Shown: in pieces, positions 8,948 through 17,704 of the stretch
Layout: each line of letters opens with the position of its first letter
Position numbering within the stretch: the first letter of the stretch is position 1
Assembly: GCA_964596185.1 (NCBI GenBank)
Contig: CAZQUE010000009.1
Location: 1-64,000 of the forward strand
Origin: DYKG01 sp964596185
GTDB taxonomy: Bacteria; Muiribacteriota; Ozemobacteria; Ozemobacterales; Ozemobacteraceae
DNA: 64,000 nucleotides
Direction: 5' to 3'
Notes under the pieces: model-generated
Told to the model about the DNA's origin: nothing
Seen by the model: the letters and a program-made list of their open reading frames with translations, nothing else
Database searches by the model: none
Translations under genes and position numbers: made by a program

Positions 8948-9031
8948 CTGCGTGCCTCCTGTATATCTACCTAGATTATCGGCAGAAAAGGCGGGTGGGT
9001 AAAAGACCAAATGCATTTTTTTTCGCCCATG

Positions 9032-9063
9032 AAAAACCCCGCCGCAAAAACAGCACGGCGGGG
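9032..9063 (-). terminator. Rho-independent terminator after the LolA-like gene
   Basis: On the minus strand a perfect eight-base stem CCCCGCCG/CGGCGGGG (9056-9063 with 9037-9044) encloses an 11-base loop and is followed by five Ts (9036-9032). It ends transcription of the gene at 9097-9867, so the beta-barrel gene downstream probably has its own promoter. Confidence 0.88.
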
Positions 9064-9096
9064 CTGCAAAAAACTGGTCTCAGACCTGGTCAGGCC

Positions 9097-9867
9097 CTAT
9101 TTTTCCATATTTCTTTTGCTAAATTCGTCCTCGGGAAGATCAAGGTCATATTTAATTTTGACCGTTTCAAGAATGGTGCTGGTACCCTTGACCAGATCTT
9201 TCATCGTCACTGTTTTCGGGGTCCAGATATCCTGAATCTTTTCAATACTGCCGGCAGTCATTTCCTTGATCAGTTTAGCCGAATCCTTTTTGTCATACAT
9301 ATCTGATTTAAGCACGATCATTTTTTCTTTGGAAACTTTCATGATCACTTTGGCATAGCTGGTATTGCTGTCTTTCTTGGTGACAGAAATCGAATAAACG
9401 TCCTGGCCATCGAACTTTTCTTCTTTGAGATCGGTGGCTACATAATCATCGGCATGAATGTCTTCCATGTCTTCATAGGTAAAGTCGCTTGAAACAAAGG
9501 CCATACCGTAATCTTCGGCGACAATTTTCCGGATTTTCTTGAATGCTGAAAGGTAGATCCATTTCTGCTTCTGCTGATTAACTTCGTTGACGAGATAGCT
9601 GGTATTACGAATATCAGGAGGCGCAGCAAAGTGAATGAAGTTATCTTTGTTAACATTGTCTTTTTTGCGGCGGGAAATGGTCATTTTGCGTTCGCGGGCG
9701 GCTCCTGACTTGTCGATGAGTTTCATTATCACGTTTGCCTTCGAAGTCTTGCCGACATAACGGTCTTCAACCTGCTGCAGGACTTCCTGGGCAGTCAGAG
9801 CCATGGCATCAGTGGCACAAAAACAAAATACGACAAATAAAAAAGCGACGAGGTATCTGTATTTCAT
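9097..9867 (-). CDS. Outer-membrane lipoprotein-sorting (LolA-like) periplasmic protein
   Basis: A 256-residue exported protein with signal peptide MKYRYLVAFLFVVFCFCATDA. The body matches the LolA-like family often annotated as outer membrane lipoprotein-sorting protein: an N-terminal TAQEVLQQVEDRYVG helix, then MKLIDKSGAARERKMTISRR, then a curved beta-sheet with FIHFAAPPDIRNTSYL and a membrane-lipid-type cavity. These proteins are commonly encoded near MMPL-type RND exporters and are thought to carry lipids or lipoproteins across the periplasm. An MMPL exporter lies 2.6 kb away at 12517-14919, and a beta-barrel gene follows directly. The ATG has GGAGG five bases upstream. Which cargo it carries cannot be told. 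Confidence 0.8.
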   Translation of the reverse strand: MKYRYLVAFLFVVFCFCATDAMALTAQEVLQQVEDRYVGKTSKANVIMKLIDKSGAARERKMTISRRKKDNVNKDNFIHFAAPPDIRNTSYLVNEVNQQKQKWIYLSAFKKIRKIVAEDYGMAFVSSDFTYEDMEDIHADDYVATDLKEEKFDGQDVYSISVTKKDSNTSYAKVIMKVSKEKMIVLKSDMYDKKDSAKLIKEMTAGSIEKIQDIWTPKTVTMKDLVKGTSTILETVKIKYDLDLPEDEFSKRNMEK

Positions 9868-9890
9868 ATTGCCTCCATAAATTGCATATA

Positions 9891-9918
9891 ATTATATTTT
9901 AACCGGTTCCGAACGCAA
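9891..9918 (-). promoter_or_regulatory. Possible promoter of the LolA-like gene
   Basis: A TATAAT -10 (9896-9891) lies 23 bases before the ATG at 9867, with a partial -35 TTGCGT (9918-9913) 16 bases upstream of it. Position and spacing are reasonable; the -35 is weak. Confidence 0.38.
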
Positions 9919-10011
9919 CTTCAACCCTGGGACACCCCAGTAAAAAGATAGGGGAAATTTTCTCCCAGCTTGTGGTAATTTAGATTGATAAAACGATTAA
10001 GGAGAAAGAAG

Positions 10012-10731
10012 ATGACTGTTAAAAACCGAAGATTTTTCAATTGTTTTCTGTTAAGCCTTCTGCTGACAGTTACCCTCACCCTCGGGGCCCAGACCGAAAA
10101 CAAACCGCCGATCGAAAAGATCAATGTTTTTGCCGTCGTTTCCGAGAACATCGAAAATGCCTTTAAGGTCGCTGCCAATGCCCTTAAAACCGAGCAGAAT
10201 ATCGACTCTTTCCCACAGCAGGGCTTTCAGGTTCATTGCACCCTGTATATGACCCAGTATCCGGCGGGGATGAAAGAAAAAGTGCTGGCCAAAATCGAAG
10301 AAATTGCCGGCACTACCAGGCAATTCGATATTACCACCACCGGCCTGGAAATAACCTCCGGGAACTGGTTCTTCATGAATCTCGAAAGAAATAGAAATCT
10401 GCAGACACTTTCAGACACAGTTGTCGCTGGCTTATCACCGATGCGTGCCCAATCTGACTTCGTTCCAGAATGGGCAAAGGCATTTCCCAACAAGGTCGAC
10501 TACATCAAAAAGTTCGGCAGTCCCAATGTTTATGAAGAATTCAACCCGCATCTGACCTTTCTCGCCCGCGCCGAAATTGAAAAACTGCAAAATTTCATGG
10601 AAAACCACGAAGAAAGTAATTTCGCCAAGCCTGTAGCCGGCAAGATAATTGCCATTGGTGCAGGAATTGCCGATCGCAACGGACAGATGCCCGAAGTGTG
10701 GCAGATTTTCAAATTGCAACCCGCCGAATAA
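10012..10731 (+). CDS. Exported 2H-phosphoesterase-like protein
   Basis: A 239-residue protein with a signal peptide (FNCFLLSLLLTVTLTLGAQ). Two HxT motifs, VHCTLYMT and PHLTFLA, lie in the two halves of the mature part and are the defining pair of the 2H (LigT/2'-5' RNA ligase-like) superfamily, which opens cyclic phosphodiesters. Their spacing of about 115 residues is suitable. Most 2H enzymes act on RNA in the cytosol, so an exported member must have another substrate. The start at 10012 is set by AAGGAG eight bases upstream. A DUF1287 gene follows 30 bases later in the same reading frame. Confidence 0.65.
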   Translation: MTVKNRRFFNCFLLSLLLTVTLTLGAQTENKPPIEKINVFAVVSENIENAFKVAANALKTEQNIDSFPQQGFQVHCTLYMTQYPAGMKEKVLAKIEEIAGTTRQFDITTTGLEITSGNWFFMNLERNRNLQTLSDTVVAGLSPMRAQSDFVPEWAKAFPNKVDYIKKFGSPNVYEEFNPHLTFLARAEIEKLQNFMENHEESNFAKPVAGKIIAIGAGIADRNGQMPEVWQIFKLQPAE

Positions 10732-10761
10732 AAGTGTCGGACAACGAATGGATTCAAACTT

Positions 10762-11397
10762 TTGCTTAAATCCCTCTTAATAATAATCAGTATCGTTGCC
10801 GTTGCAGCCGGCATAGTTCTCATTCCGAATTTTGTTCCTGCCGACAAAATTGCAGACAATCAGCCGACTGTCATTTCTTCGCAAAAGTCTGTGCCGATAG
10901 TTGCAGCGGCCCGCAGTCAGATCGGCAAGACCCTACGCTACGACGGTTCTTACCAGAAACTGGATTATCCCAACGGTGATATCCCAATTGAAACCGGAGT
11001 CTGCACCGATGTAATCATTCGCGCCCTCAGGCAGGCATGCAATATGGATCTGCAAAAGCTTGTCCATGAAGATATGCGCAAAAATTTCAGTGTTTACCCG
11101 AAAAAATGGGGACTAACCAGGCCTGATCGCAACATTGACCATCGCCGGGTACCTAATCTGCAAACCTTTTTCAGTCGACGTGGCTGGAAATTGAAGCTCA
11201 AAAGCGACTTCAGCAATTTTCAACCCGGCGATCTGGTCACCTGCATCGTGCCGCCGCACCTGCCGCACATCATGATTATCAGTAACAAGCTGAGCCCCGA
11301 AGGCCGACCTTATGTCATTCATAATATCGGCGCGGGGGCTCAGGAAGAAGATGTTTTGTCCGAGTTCGAACTAACCGGACATTATCGCATTAAATAA
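10762..11397 (+). CDS. DUF1287 family protein, membrane-anchored or exported
   Basis: A 211-residue protein with an N-terminal hydrophobic segment (LLIIISIVAVAAGIVLIPNF). The core AARSQIGKTLRYDGSY, YPNGDIPIETGVCTDVIIRAL and IVPPHLPHIMIIS followed by a VIHNIGAGA block is that of DUF1287, related in fold to NlpC/P60-type cysteine hydrolases (the Cys in GVCTD and His in LPHIMII would be the pair). The role is unknown; a cell-wall or peptide amidase activity is an inference. There is no in-frame ATG; a TTG at 10762 is the best start. Its stop touches the end of the convergent BtaA-like gene with no gap, leaving no room for a separate terminator. Confidence 0.7.
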   Translation: MLKSLLIIISIVAVAAGIVLIPNFVPADKIADNQPTVISSQKSVPIVAAARSQIGKTLRYDGSYQKLDYPNGDIPIETGVCTDVIIRALRQACNMDLQKLVHEDMRKNFSVYPKKWGLTRPDRNIDHRRVPNLQTFFSRRGWKLKLKSDFSNFQPGDLVTCIVPPHLPHIMIISNKLSPEGRPYVIHNIGAGAQEEDVLSEFELTGHYRIK

Positions 11398-12498
11398 TTA
11401 TTTCAAATGGTAGACGTGAAAGCTTTCATAAATGAAAGCCCGGTCTTGCTTGAACAGTTTATCTGAAAGTTCAGGTTCGTATTCGAGCCGGCTGAGATTT
11501 TCTGCATCGAGTTCACGGGGCCGAGCCAGAGTATAGCGCCAGGCCATTCGGGCACCGGGCCGCGATAATTCAATACATTCTCGAATAATCGAATTGAACA
11601 CTTCATTGGTCATCCACTCGAAGATATTCGAAAGATTCAGGCGATCATAGCTTGCCGGGCCTTCTTTTTTAAGGACATCGCCGATTGTGCCTTTATAAAT
11701 TTCAAGGGCGCCGATATTCTTTTTCAATTTCGGGAAGTTTTCGCGCAGCAGATATGGCGACATGCCTTTTTCATGGTAATGGGCACCGAGCATCAACAAA
11801 GACATAAAATAGTTGTCAGGATTGAAAAACCTGGTCATGCCAAGAGTTCGCTTTTGATTGAGATTGGCGGCGAAATCATCAAAATCGACCTGAGCGAAAG
11901 AATGAGCACCTTTTACCAGGCTCAAGACAGTCTTATTCAACAGGATGCGATGCAGGGCATTCCATTTTTTCTTGCGGAAATTGCGGTAAACTTCCTGCTG
12001 TTCGGCCAGATCGCGGGCCTCAAAAAGTTTGAGCAGCTCTTTTTCGCCATAAAGCCATTTAAGGATAGTGCGATAAAATGCGAAGAATTTTTCTACTTTG
12101 CCGCACATCATCACACCATCTCTGATTATCTGCTGATTATCATCCCAGAAATCAACGGCATAGCCAGGCATGTGCTGCTTAATTCGATTGTACAGATCAA
12201 TTCGATGCTGAGCGGGTTTGCTGGAAGGTTTGCGGAAAAACGGGGTTCCAAGAACTTCAATAAAGTCATCGTATTCAAGCTCGATGATTGCCGCGCGCTT
12301 CAGTTCGAGCATCGACAACTGAGCCGGGTTCAAATCTATCGAAATCAGTTTTTCAGGTTCTTCAAGCAATAGACAGAGAGAGTTGCAGCCCCCGGATGTA
12401 ATCGACAACACATTTTGCCCAGGCTTAACCTGTAGTGACAAACGGTTAAGTTCGGGGTCTTCCCAGACATTGCTGTATACGACAGCGGGTTTACTCAT
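11398..12498 (-). CDS. DUF3419/BtaA-like aminocarboxypropyl transferase
   Basis: A 366-residue protein of the DUF3419 family, whose characterised member BtaA moves the 3-amino-3-carboxypropyl group of S-adenosylmethionine to diacylglycerol in betaine-lipid synthesis. Recognisable parts are YSNVWEDPELNRLSLQ, the SAM-binding segment VLSITSGGCNSLCLLLEEP with ISIDLNPAQL, and DRLNLSNIFEWM. No BtaB methyltransferase partner is in the window, so the end product may differ from the known betaine lipid. AAGGAGG lies six bases before the ATG at 12498. It is the last gene of a five-gene minus-strand operon, 18 bases after the MMPL exporter, which supports a lipid-related role. Confidence 0.75.
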   Translation of the reverse strand: MSKPAVVYSNVWEDPELNRLSLQVKPGQNVLSITSGGCNSLCLLLEEPEKLISIDLNPAQLSMLELKRAAIIELEYDDFIEVLGTPFFRKPSSKPAQHRIDLYNRIKQHMPGYAVDFWDDNQQIIRDGVMMCGKVEKFFAFYRTILKWLYGEKELLKLFEARDLAEQQEVYRNFRKKKWNALHRILLNKTVLSLVKGAHSFAQVDFDDFAANLNQKRTLGMTRFFNPDNYFMSLLMLGAHYHEKGMSPYLLRENFPKLKKNIGALEIYKGTIGDVLKKEGPASYDRLNLSNIFEWMTNEVFNSIIRECIELSRPGARMAWRYTLARPRELDAENLSRLEYEPELSDKLFKQDRAFIYESFHVYHLK

Positions 12499-12516
12499 AA
12501 ACAACCTCCTTGATAA

Positions 12517-14919
12517 TCAATCCTGGCTGGAATTTTCATTTTCGGTTTCAGTTTCAGTTTTAGTTTCCTGTTCATTATCAGCAAGCTGCCCGGCATCTTC
12601 AGCGCCTTTGGCGAAATCAGTGCCAAGAAACCGGCGTAAGAGACAGATCTGTGCCGGCAAAATGGTAAGCTCACACAGCAGAGCGGTAATAATGGTCAAA
12701 GAAAGCAGCACTCCGAAGTAGACGACGGATTTGATGCTGGCAAAAACCATGAACAGAAAACCGAGAGAATAAATCATCGAAGTCGAGAACACGGCGGGCC
12801 CCGATTCTTTCAAAGCATCGACGATAGCCTCGACGGGCGTCAGCTTCGACCTCGAAGGTTCATAAAAAAGAAACAGCTCGTGAATAGTGTCGTCGACTAC
12901 GATACCCAGAGCAATCGCTGCAATGGTGACCGTCGCGATATCGAGACGAACGCCGGTAAGGCCCATTATTCCCATAGTGAACATAACCGGAAAAATATTC
13001 GGTAGAATTACCAGTATCAAAGCTTTTAGCCGGCGAAACAGAATGGTTATCGCGCCGAACACGAACAAAAATGCAAGCGCAAAGCTGGAAATCTGGCTCC
13101 AGGTGACATAACTGATAATTCTTGAGTAAAGCGGCACGTAGCCGCCAAAGCGATAAGTTACGCCGGTGCCGGCGAAATTGGCTTCGATTACTTCTTTGGT
13201 TTTACGCTCATATTCACGCAGGTTGGCAGCACTGACCATCGGCACCCGCACCGTCAGGCGGGCTTCCGAATAGGTTGGAAAATCGGTCATCGTTTCTATA
13301 TCGCCGTCCGGGTCTGAATCATACTGCATCAGCAACTGGCTGACCGCGAAATCTGAGGCGGGCACGACGTAGGTTGCTTCGGTGCCATCGCTCCAGACCT
13401 GATTGAGCTTTTTGAGCACATCCAGGATCGAGGCGGCCTTTTCGACACCGGGAATAGCTTCGAGGTCACGATGGGTCTTGTCGAGCCGCTGCAGAAAGTC
13501 AACGCTTTTGACCCCATTTTCGTTACCGGTTAAAAGCCTTATTTCAAGAGGCAGATAATTACCATAAACCTCTTCAACCTTGTCGCTATCGACTCGAACA
13601 TGATTGTTTTCATGCAGAAAGCCCATTGAATAAGTGTCTACATGCAACTGGCTGATTCCATATACAGAGAGGGCGATCAGAAGCACGAAAACGACGATGA
13701 TCTGGCGATAGTATTGTGGCATGCGCTGCATCCACCAGGTTACTGCACCTTCCATCGGGCGACGAATGACTAGGCCCTCAGCGGGCTTGACATAACCGAG
13801 CACGAATACGGCAACGATCATCGACAGCACATATTCGGCCATACAGGCAAAGCCGGCAAAGACGCCAAAAACCCGGAGAACGGCCAGCGAACTGGCGGTA
13901 AGCGCAAAGAAACCACATGTATTGGTCAAAGAAGTGAAAAGGCAGGGCGAAAGAACCTCATTGAAAACGTAGATCAGACCTTTTTCATGGTCTTCGCGCA
14001 CCCGCGCCGAGTTGAAACAGAAGTTATTGTAAACATAAGCCACATCTGAAACCGACAAAATCATCATCAACGTGGGCAGAACAACGGTAACCATGTTGAA
14101 GTTCTGGCCGGCCAGACCATAGGCACCCAAAAAGGCCATACCGCTGAAAAACATTGCGCCGATGACCATCAGCAAAAAGGTCCATGAGCGATAAAGAACG
14201 AAAACCAGAATCGTGATCACTGCGTAGGCAACCGCGTTAAAAATTGCTCCATCGCGCATGCTCAGCTGATTTAGCTCGTCATACATTACCCCCATACCGG
14301 CAAGGCGGTACTCGAAGCCGGCAAGCTTGCTTTTCATCGCCTCGATGATCTGTGGTCGACGCACATCCATGTCTGGTGAAGTAACAGGTTCAGCAATGAT
14401 GATCGCCCAGGTCGAACTGGCATTCTGCAAAAGACGACGCTTGAACGGATCATCCATGAAGCGCTGACGAATTACTTCAGCTTCGCTGGCATTGGCAACC
14501 GGCCCCTGCATGAGATCTTCGATGAGCAGGGTTTCGCCATCGGCTTCCAGGCCAATGTATGGTGCAAGTCCGACGCTGACGACCCGCTTGAAATTGTAAC
14601 TGTCGTCTTCGATAGCCTTCGAAGCCTGATAAACAGCTGAAAGCATCGCCGGCGAAAACATGCCGTCACGACGGCAGTCGATCATTGCCAGGATGATTTC
14701 ATCGTTGCCATATTTCGCCTTGAACTCACGGTAAGCGGTCAGTGCCGGGTCACCATCGAGAAACCAGAGTTCGAGACTGTTGTCGATTCTGATGCTCTGG
14801 GCGAAATACAGGCCGCCGACAACAAGAATCGTCATCAGCGCGAATAAAAGCTTTCTTCTTTTCACCAGCAGGGTTGCCCCTGCCCTGAACCAGGCGTCAG
14901 CGAATCTGGTATTGCTCAT
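12517..14919 (-). CDS. MMPL/RND-superfamily exporter
   Basis: An 800-residue RND-type membrane protein with two similar halves. Each half has one helix, a large periplasmic loop (after FAQSIRIDNSLELWF and after GISQLHVDTYSMGF), then five helices. The second half carries the typical TM4 region IATVTIAAIALGIVVDDTIHELF, whose Asp pair is in the proton-relay position; the first half has the weaker TLMMILSVSDVAYVYNNF. Such SSD-containing MMPL proteins move lipids, hopanoids or related amphiphiles to the outer envelope. The last 30 residues are an acidic Glu/Thr-rich tail. The start overlaps the upstream PEP-synthase-like gene by four bases, so the two are translated together. Confidence 0.86.
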   Translation of the reverse strand: MSNTRFADAWFRAGATLLVKRRKLLFALMTILVVGGLYFAQSIRIDNSLELWFLDGDPALTAYREFKAKYGNDEIILAMIDCRRDGMFSPAMLSAVYQASKAIEDDSYNFKRVVSVGLAPYIGLEADGETLLIEDLMQGPVANASEAEVIRQRFMDDPFKRRLLQNASSTWAIIIAEPVTSPDMDVRRPQIIEAMKSKLAGFEYRLAGMGVMYDELNQLSMRDGAIFNAVAYAVITILVFVLYRSWTFLLMVIGAMFFSGMAFLGAYGLAGQNFNMVTVVLPTLMMILSVSDVAYVYNNFCFNSARVREDHEKGLIYVFNEVLSPCLFTSLTNTCGFFALTASSLAVLRVFGVFAGFACMAEYVLSMIVAVFVLGYVKPAEGLVIRRPMEGAVTWWMQRMPQYYRQIIVVFVLLIALSVYGISQLHVDTYSMGFLHENNHVRVDSDKVEEVYGNYLPLEIRLLTGNENGVKSVDFLQRLDKTHRDLEAIPGVEKAASILDVLKKLNQVWSDGTEATYVVPASDFAVSQLLMQYDSDPDGDIETMTDFPTYSEARLTVRVPMVSAANLREYERKTKEVIEANFAGTGVTYRFGGYVPLYSRIISYVTWSQISSFALAFLFVFGAITILFRRLKALILVILPNIFPVMFTMGIMGLTGVRLDIATVTIAAIALGIVVDDTIHELFLFYEPSRSKLTPVEAIVDALKESGPAVFSTSMIYSLGFLFMVFASIKSVVYFGVLLSLTIITALLCELTILPAQICLLRRFLGTDFAKGAEDAGQLADNEQETKTETETENENSSQD

Positions 14920-17687
14920 TTCTGGTTATCTTCAGCTCGGGAAATAATTTTGACGATGCCGGTAGTGCCATCGAGCTCGACGACGTCGCCGGTTTTGACC
15001 TTTTTAGTGACTCCGGTTGCGCCAACTACTGCCGGCAAACCAAGTTCTCGGGCAACGATGACCGAATGGGAAAGCATACTGCCGCGCTCGATCAGCAGCG
15101 CCGAAGCGGTTGCAAACAAAGGCACCCAGCCCGGGTCGGTGCGGGCGGCCACGAGAATTTCACCGTTGAGCGACATGTCGTCACTCGGATCGAGAATAAC
15201 TTTTACTTTGCCGGTAACCTTACCTGAGCAACCGCCGATGCCCCTGATGGTATCAGGATCGTCATCTTCGGCGGCGGCAAGCATGCCCCGGGTTAAATCG
15301 TTACAGTAGGTTATGCCGGTAGTCTCGATACGATCGGGCAGTTCGTCCATTTTGCGGTATTCGTCGAACTCGGCCCGACGCAGGGCAGCCAGTTCGCGCA
15401 ATTTCTGACTTCGAGCGGTGCCGACCACGTATTCAAGGGTTTCCTGCATGGTCAGATAGAATATATCATCGACCCTGTCGAGCAGACCACGTTCGACGAA
15501 GCGGCGGCCAAATCCCTTATAGAGGCGACTCATCAGACCGTACATTTTGGTGCGGGCAAAGCGCTGGTATTCGCGCACTGCCATGGCTTTCTTGGCCCAG
15601 TTGGCCACGAACATCAGGATGTCGATCTTTTTCAGTTTCCAGAGAATACAATCTTCGCCCAGCATGGCGCGAACCTTGCGTTCAGCCTCTTCGCGCACCA
15701 GGCGTTCTTTATCACCAACATTATCCTCGGCAGGCAGTGGAGCCGAAGCATAATTCTTGAGCATATCGAACAAAAATTCGGGGCGCTCGTTCATTGAAGG
15801 TTCTTCGAGTTTGAGCTCGCACATTGCACGATAGCCGAATTTTTCGAGGTAATCGGCAATCTGTCGGCCCAGATCGACCCAGCTTGCCGGCTTGCTGCTT
15901 TCAGGAACCGGAATGAACATCTGCTTGAGTTCAACTGCCGAATGTTTGGTAAAAAGTTCTTTCAACTCGGCATCAGCAGCAATGAATCTTGCCATTTTCT
16001 GGATATTGCGCAGCGGCAGAGTGCTTTCGACATTGCCCTGACCGGCAAGCAGATCGTTTTTCAATGCCGGATCTTCGTTGAGGTTCCATTTTTTCATCAG
16101 CATGTCGAGCACGCCGTAGAAAATCATCGCCATGAAATCGTTAATGATCGGGGCTTTCCAGTTGGCGAGCACGGTATTGTCGAGTTCGTTGAAAATCTCA
16201 ACGAGACGGTGAGCAGGCGCTGAATTGAAATCGAAATCCTTGTATTTGTTGTATTGCGACTGGTAGACATCCATGAAGCGCTTAACTTCGGTATCGGTGC
16301 GCCAGAATCTATAGGCAAGGTTCAGTCCGACCAGGCCAATGCGCGGCAGTTCGTAAAAATACTTCTGAAAAAAGCCCATCGGCTTGTCATTTTTATTTTC
16401 GCTGTAACTGACCTTAACGCCCATCATGCCTTCCATGAAGCGGCTGTTATAGCTGTATCCGGGCAGAACTGAAATCAGTTTATACCAGTTTTTAAGATTA
16501 TAATAAATTCGGCCATTGAGAAAGCCGAGCATGTTGGCAAAAGCAAAATTATTCGCCTTGATATCCTCTTCCGGCACCATGAGCACTTCACAAAACTGGA
16601 CATATACGCGATGATAGGCATAGATCGCAAAAGAGAAAGTCAATGGCGTGGTGACTCCGGAATAGCTTTCAACAATGTTTGAGTTATCCCAGATGGTGCT
16701 ATAACCTCTTTCTGCCGGAATTGGCGCATCGATGGTGGTAATCGGCCGAGCCTGCAGAATTCTGATCGTGCCTTCTTTGTCGATCGTCCATTCGATGTCC
16801 TGGGGAACGCCCTTGTAGGCGCATTCAATTTTATGGCAAACGGCGGCAACGGCCTGAATCTGGTTATCGCTCAGGCTTGATTTTTTCGCCTCTTCAGCGT
16901 CTACTGCGACAGTGACCGTGCCAAAATTCTTTTCGGTATCGAAAACCAGCTTTTCGACCTTGTCGGCCAGTTGCCGCTCATGAATAGGATAGCCTGGCTT
17001 TTTGAGGGCTATGAACTGGTCCGAGTCAAGGGTTCCTGAAACCAGACCTTCGCCGAGTCCGAAAACTGAAGTGATGAGAATTTCATCTTCATAGCGCGTA
17101 CCGGGATTAACAGTAAAAGTTACACCCGAAGCCTGGCCGTCGATCATTTCCTGCACCACGACCGCCATCGATACGTCGTCCTGGGCGATGCCCCGCATAT
17201 TACGATAAGCGACGGCCCTGTCAGAAAAAATTGATGACCAGCAGGTTACGACCGCTTCGCAGATTTCATCTTCACTGCGGCGGAACAGGCAGGTATCGAG
17301 CATGCCGGCATAGGAAAATTCTTTTGAATCTTCACCCAGAGCAGATGAGCGCACAGCAACGAAGCTGCCGAACGGAATGAACAATTTCATCTGCAAGAAG
17401 AGTTCTTTTCTTATTTTTTCAGGAATGGCATGGCTGCAGATGCATCGGCGCAATGCGCCGGCGGTTGCTGCAATTCTTTCGGGGGTTGAACAATCGATAG
17501 CTTCGAGATGTTTTTTGAATTCTTTTTCAAATGACTTTATGAATTCATCAAAACAGTTTCTGGTCAGAACCACGAAGGCCGGTACTTCAGCTCCGGCTTC
17601 CATAAGCCGCAAAAGGTTGCCGCCCTTGCCGCCGACGAGGGGTAGAGTTTCATCAAAATTTCTGTTCTGGCAGGAAACTATATACAT
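14916..17687 (-). CDS. PEP-synthase-like / rifampin-phosphotransferase-like phosphotransferase
   Basis: A 923-residue enzyme with an N-terminal PPDK/PEP-synthase ATP-binding domain (GGKGGNLLRLMEAG, AVRSSALGEDSKEFSYAG, QEMIDGQASGVTFTVNP, DIEWTID and LQARPITT). A roughly 500-residue middle region follows, then a C-terminal phosphohistidine swivel domain with LLIERGSMLSHSVIVAREL, where His874 is the phosphate carrier. The PEP-binding C-terminal domain of true PEP synthases is absent. This order (ATP domain, substrate domain, His domain) is that of rifampin phosphotransferases, so it probably phosphorylates an unknown small molecule rather than pyruvate. Lying between a permease, a prenyltransferase-like gene and an MMPL exporter, it may act on a lipid precursor; that is inference. 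Confidence 0.76.
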   Translation of the reverse strand: MYIVSCQNRNFDETLPLVGGKGGNLLRLMEAGAEVPAFVVLTRNCFDEFIKSFEKEFKKHLEAIDCSTPERIAATAGALRRCICSHAIPEKIRKELFLQMKLFIPFGSFVAVRSSALGEDSKEFSYAGMLDTCLFRRSEDEICEAVVTCWSSIFSDRAVAYRNMRGIAQDDVSMAVVVQEMIDGQASGVTFTVNPGTRYEDEILITSVFGLGEGLVSGTLDSDQFIALKKPGYPIHERQLADKVEKLVFDTEKNFGTVTVAVDAEEAKKSSLSDNQIQAVAAVCHKIECAYKGVPQDIEWTIDKEGTIRILQARPITTIDAPIPAERGYSTIWDNSNIVESYSGVTTPLTFSFAIYAYHRVYVQFCEVLMVPEEDIKANNFAFANMLGFLNGRIYYNLKNWYKLISVLPGYSYNSRFMEGMMGVKVSYSENKNDKPMGFFQKYFYELPRIGLVGLNLAYRFWRTDTEVKRFMDVYQSQYNKYKDFDFNSAPAHRLVEIFNELDNTVLANWKAPIINDFMAMIFYGVLDMLMKKWNLNEDPALKNDLLAGQGNVESTLPLRNIQKMARFIAADAELKELFTKHSAVELKQMFIPVPESSKPASWVDLGRQIADYLEKFGYRAMCELKLEEPSMNERPEFLFDMLKNYASAPLPAEDNVGDKERLVREEAERKVRAMLGEDCILWKLKKIDILMFVANWAKKAMAVREYQRFARTKMYGLMSRLYKGFGRRFVERGLLDRVDDIFYLTMQETLEYVVGTARSQKLRELAALRRAEFDEYRKMDELPDRIETTGITYCNDLTRGMLAAAEDDDPDTIRGIGGCSGKVTGKVKVILDPSDDMSLNGEILVAARTDPGWVPLFATASALLIERGSMLSHSVIVARELGLPAVVGATGVTKKVKTGDVVELDGTTGIVKIISRAEDNQK

Positions 17688-17704
17688 GCTGTTTTCCTCA
17701 CTCG

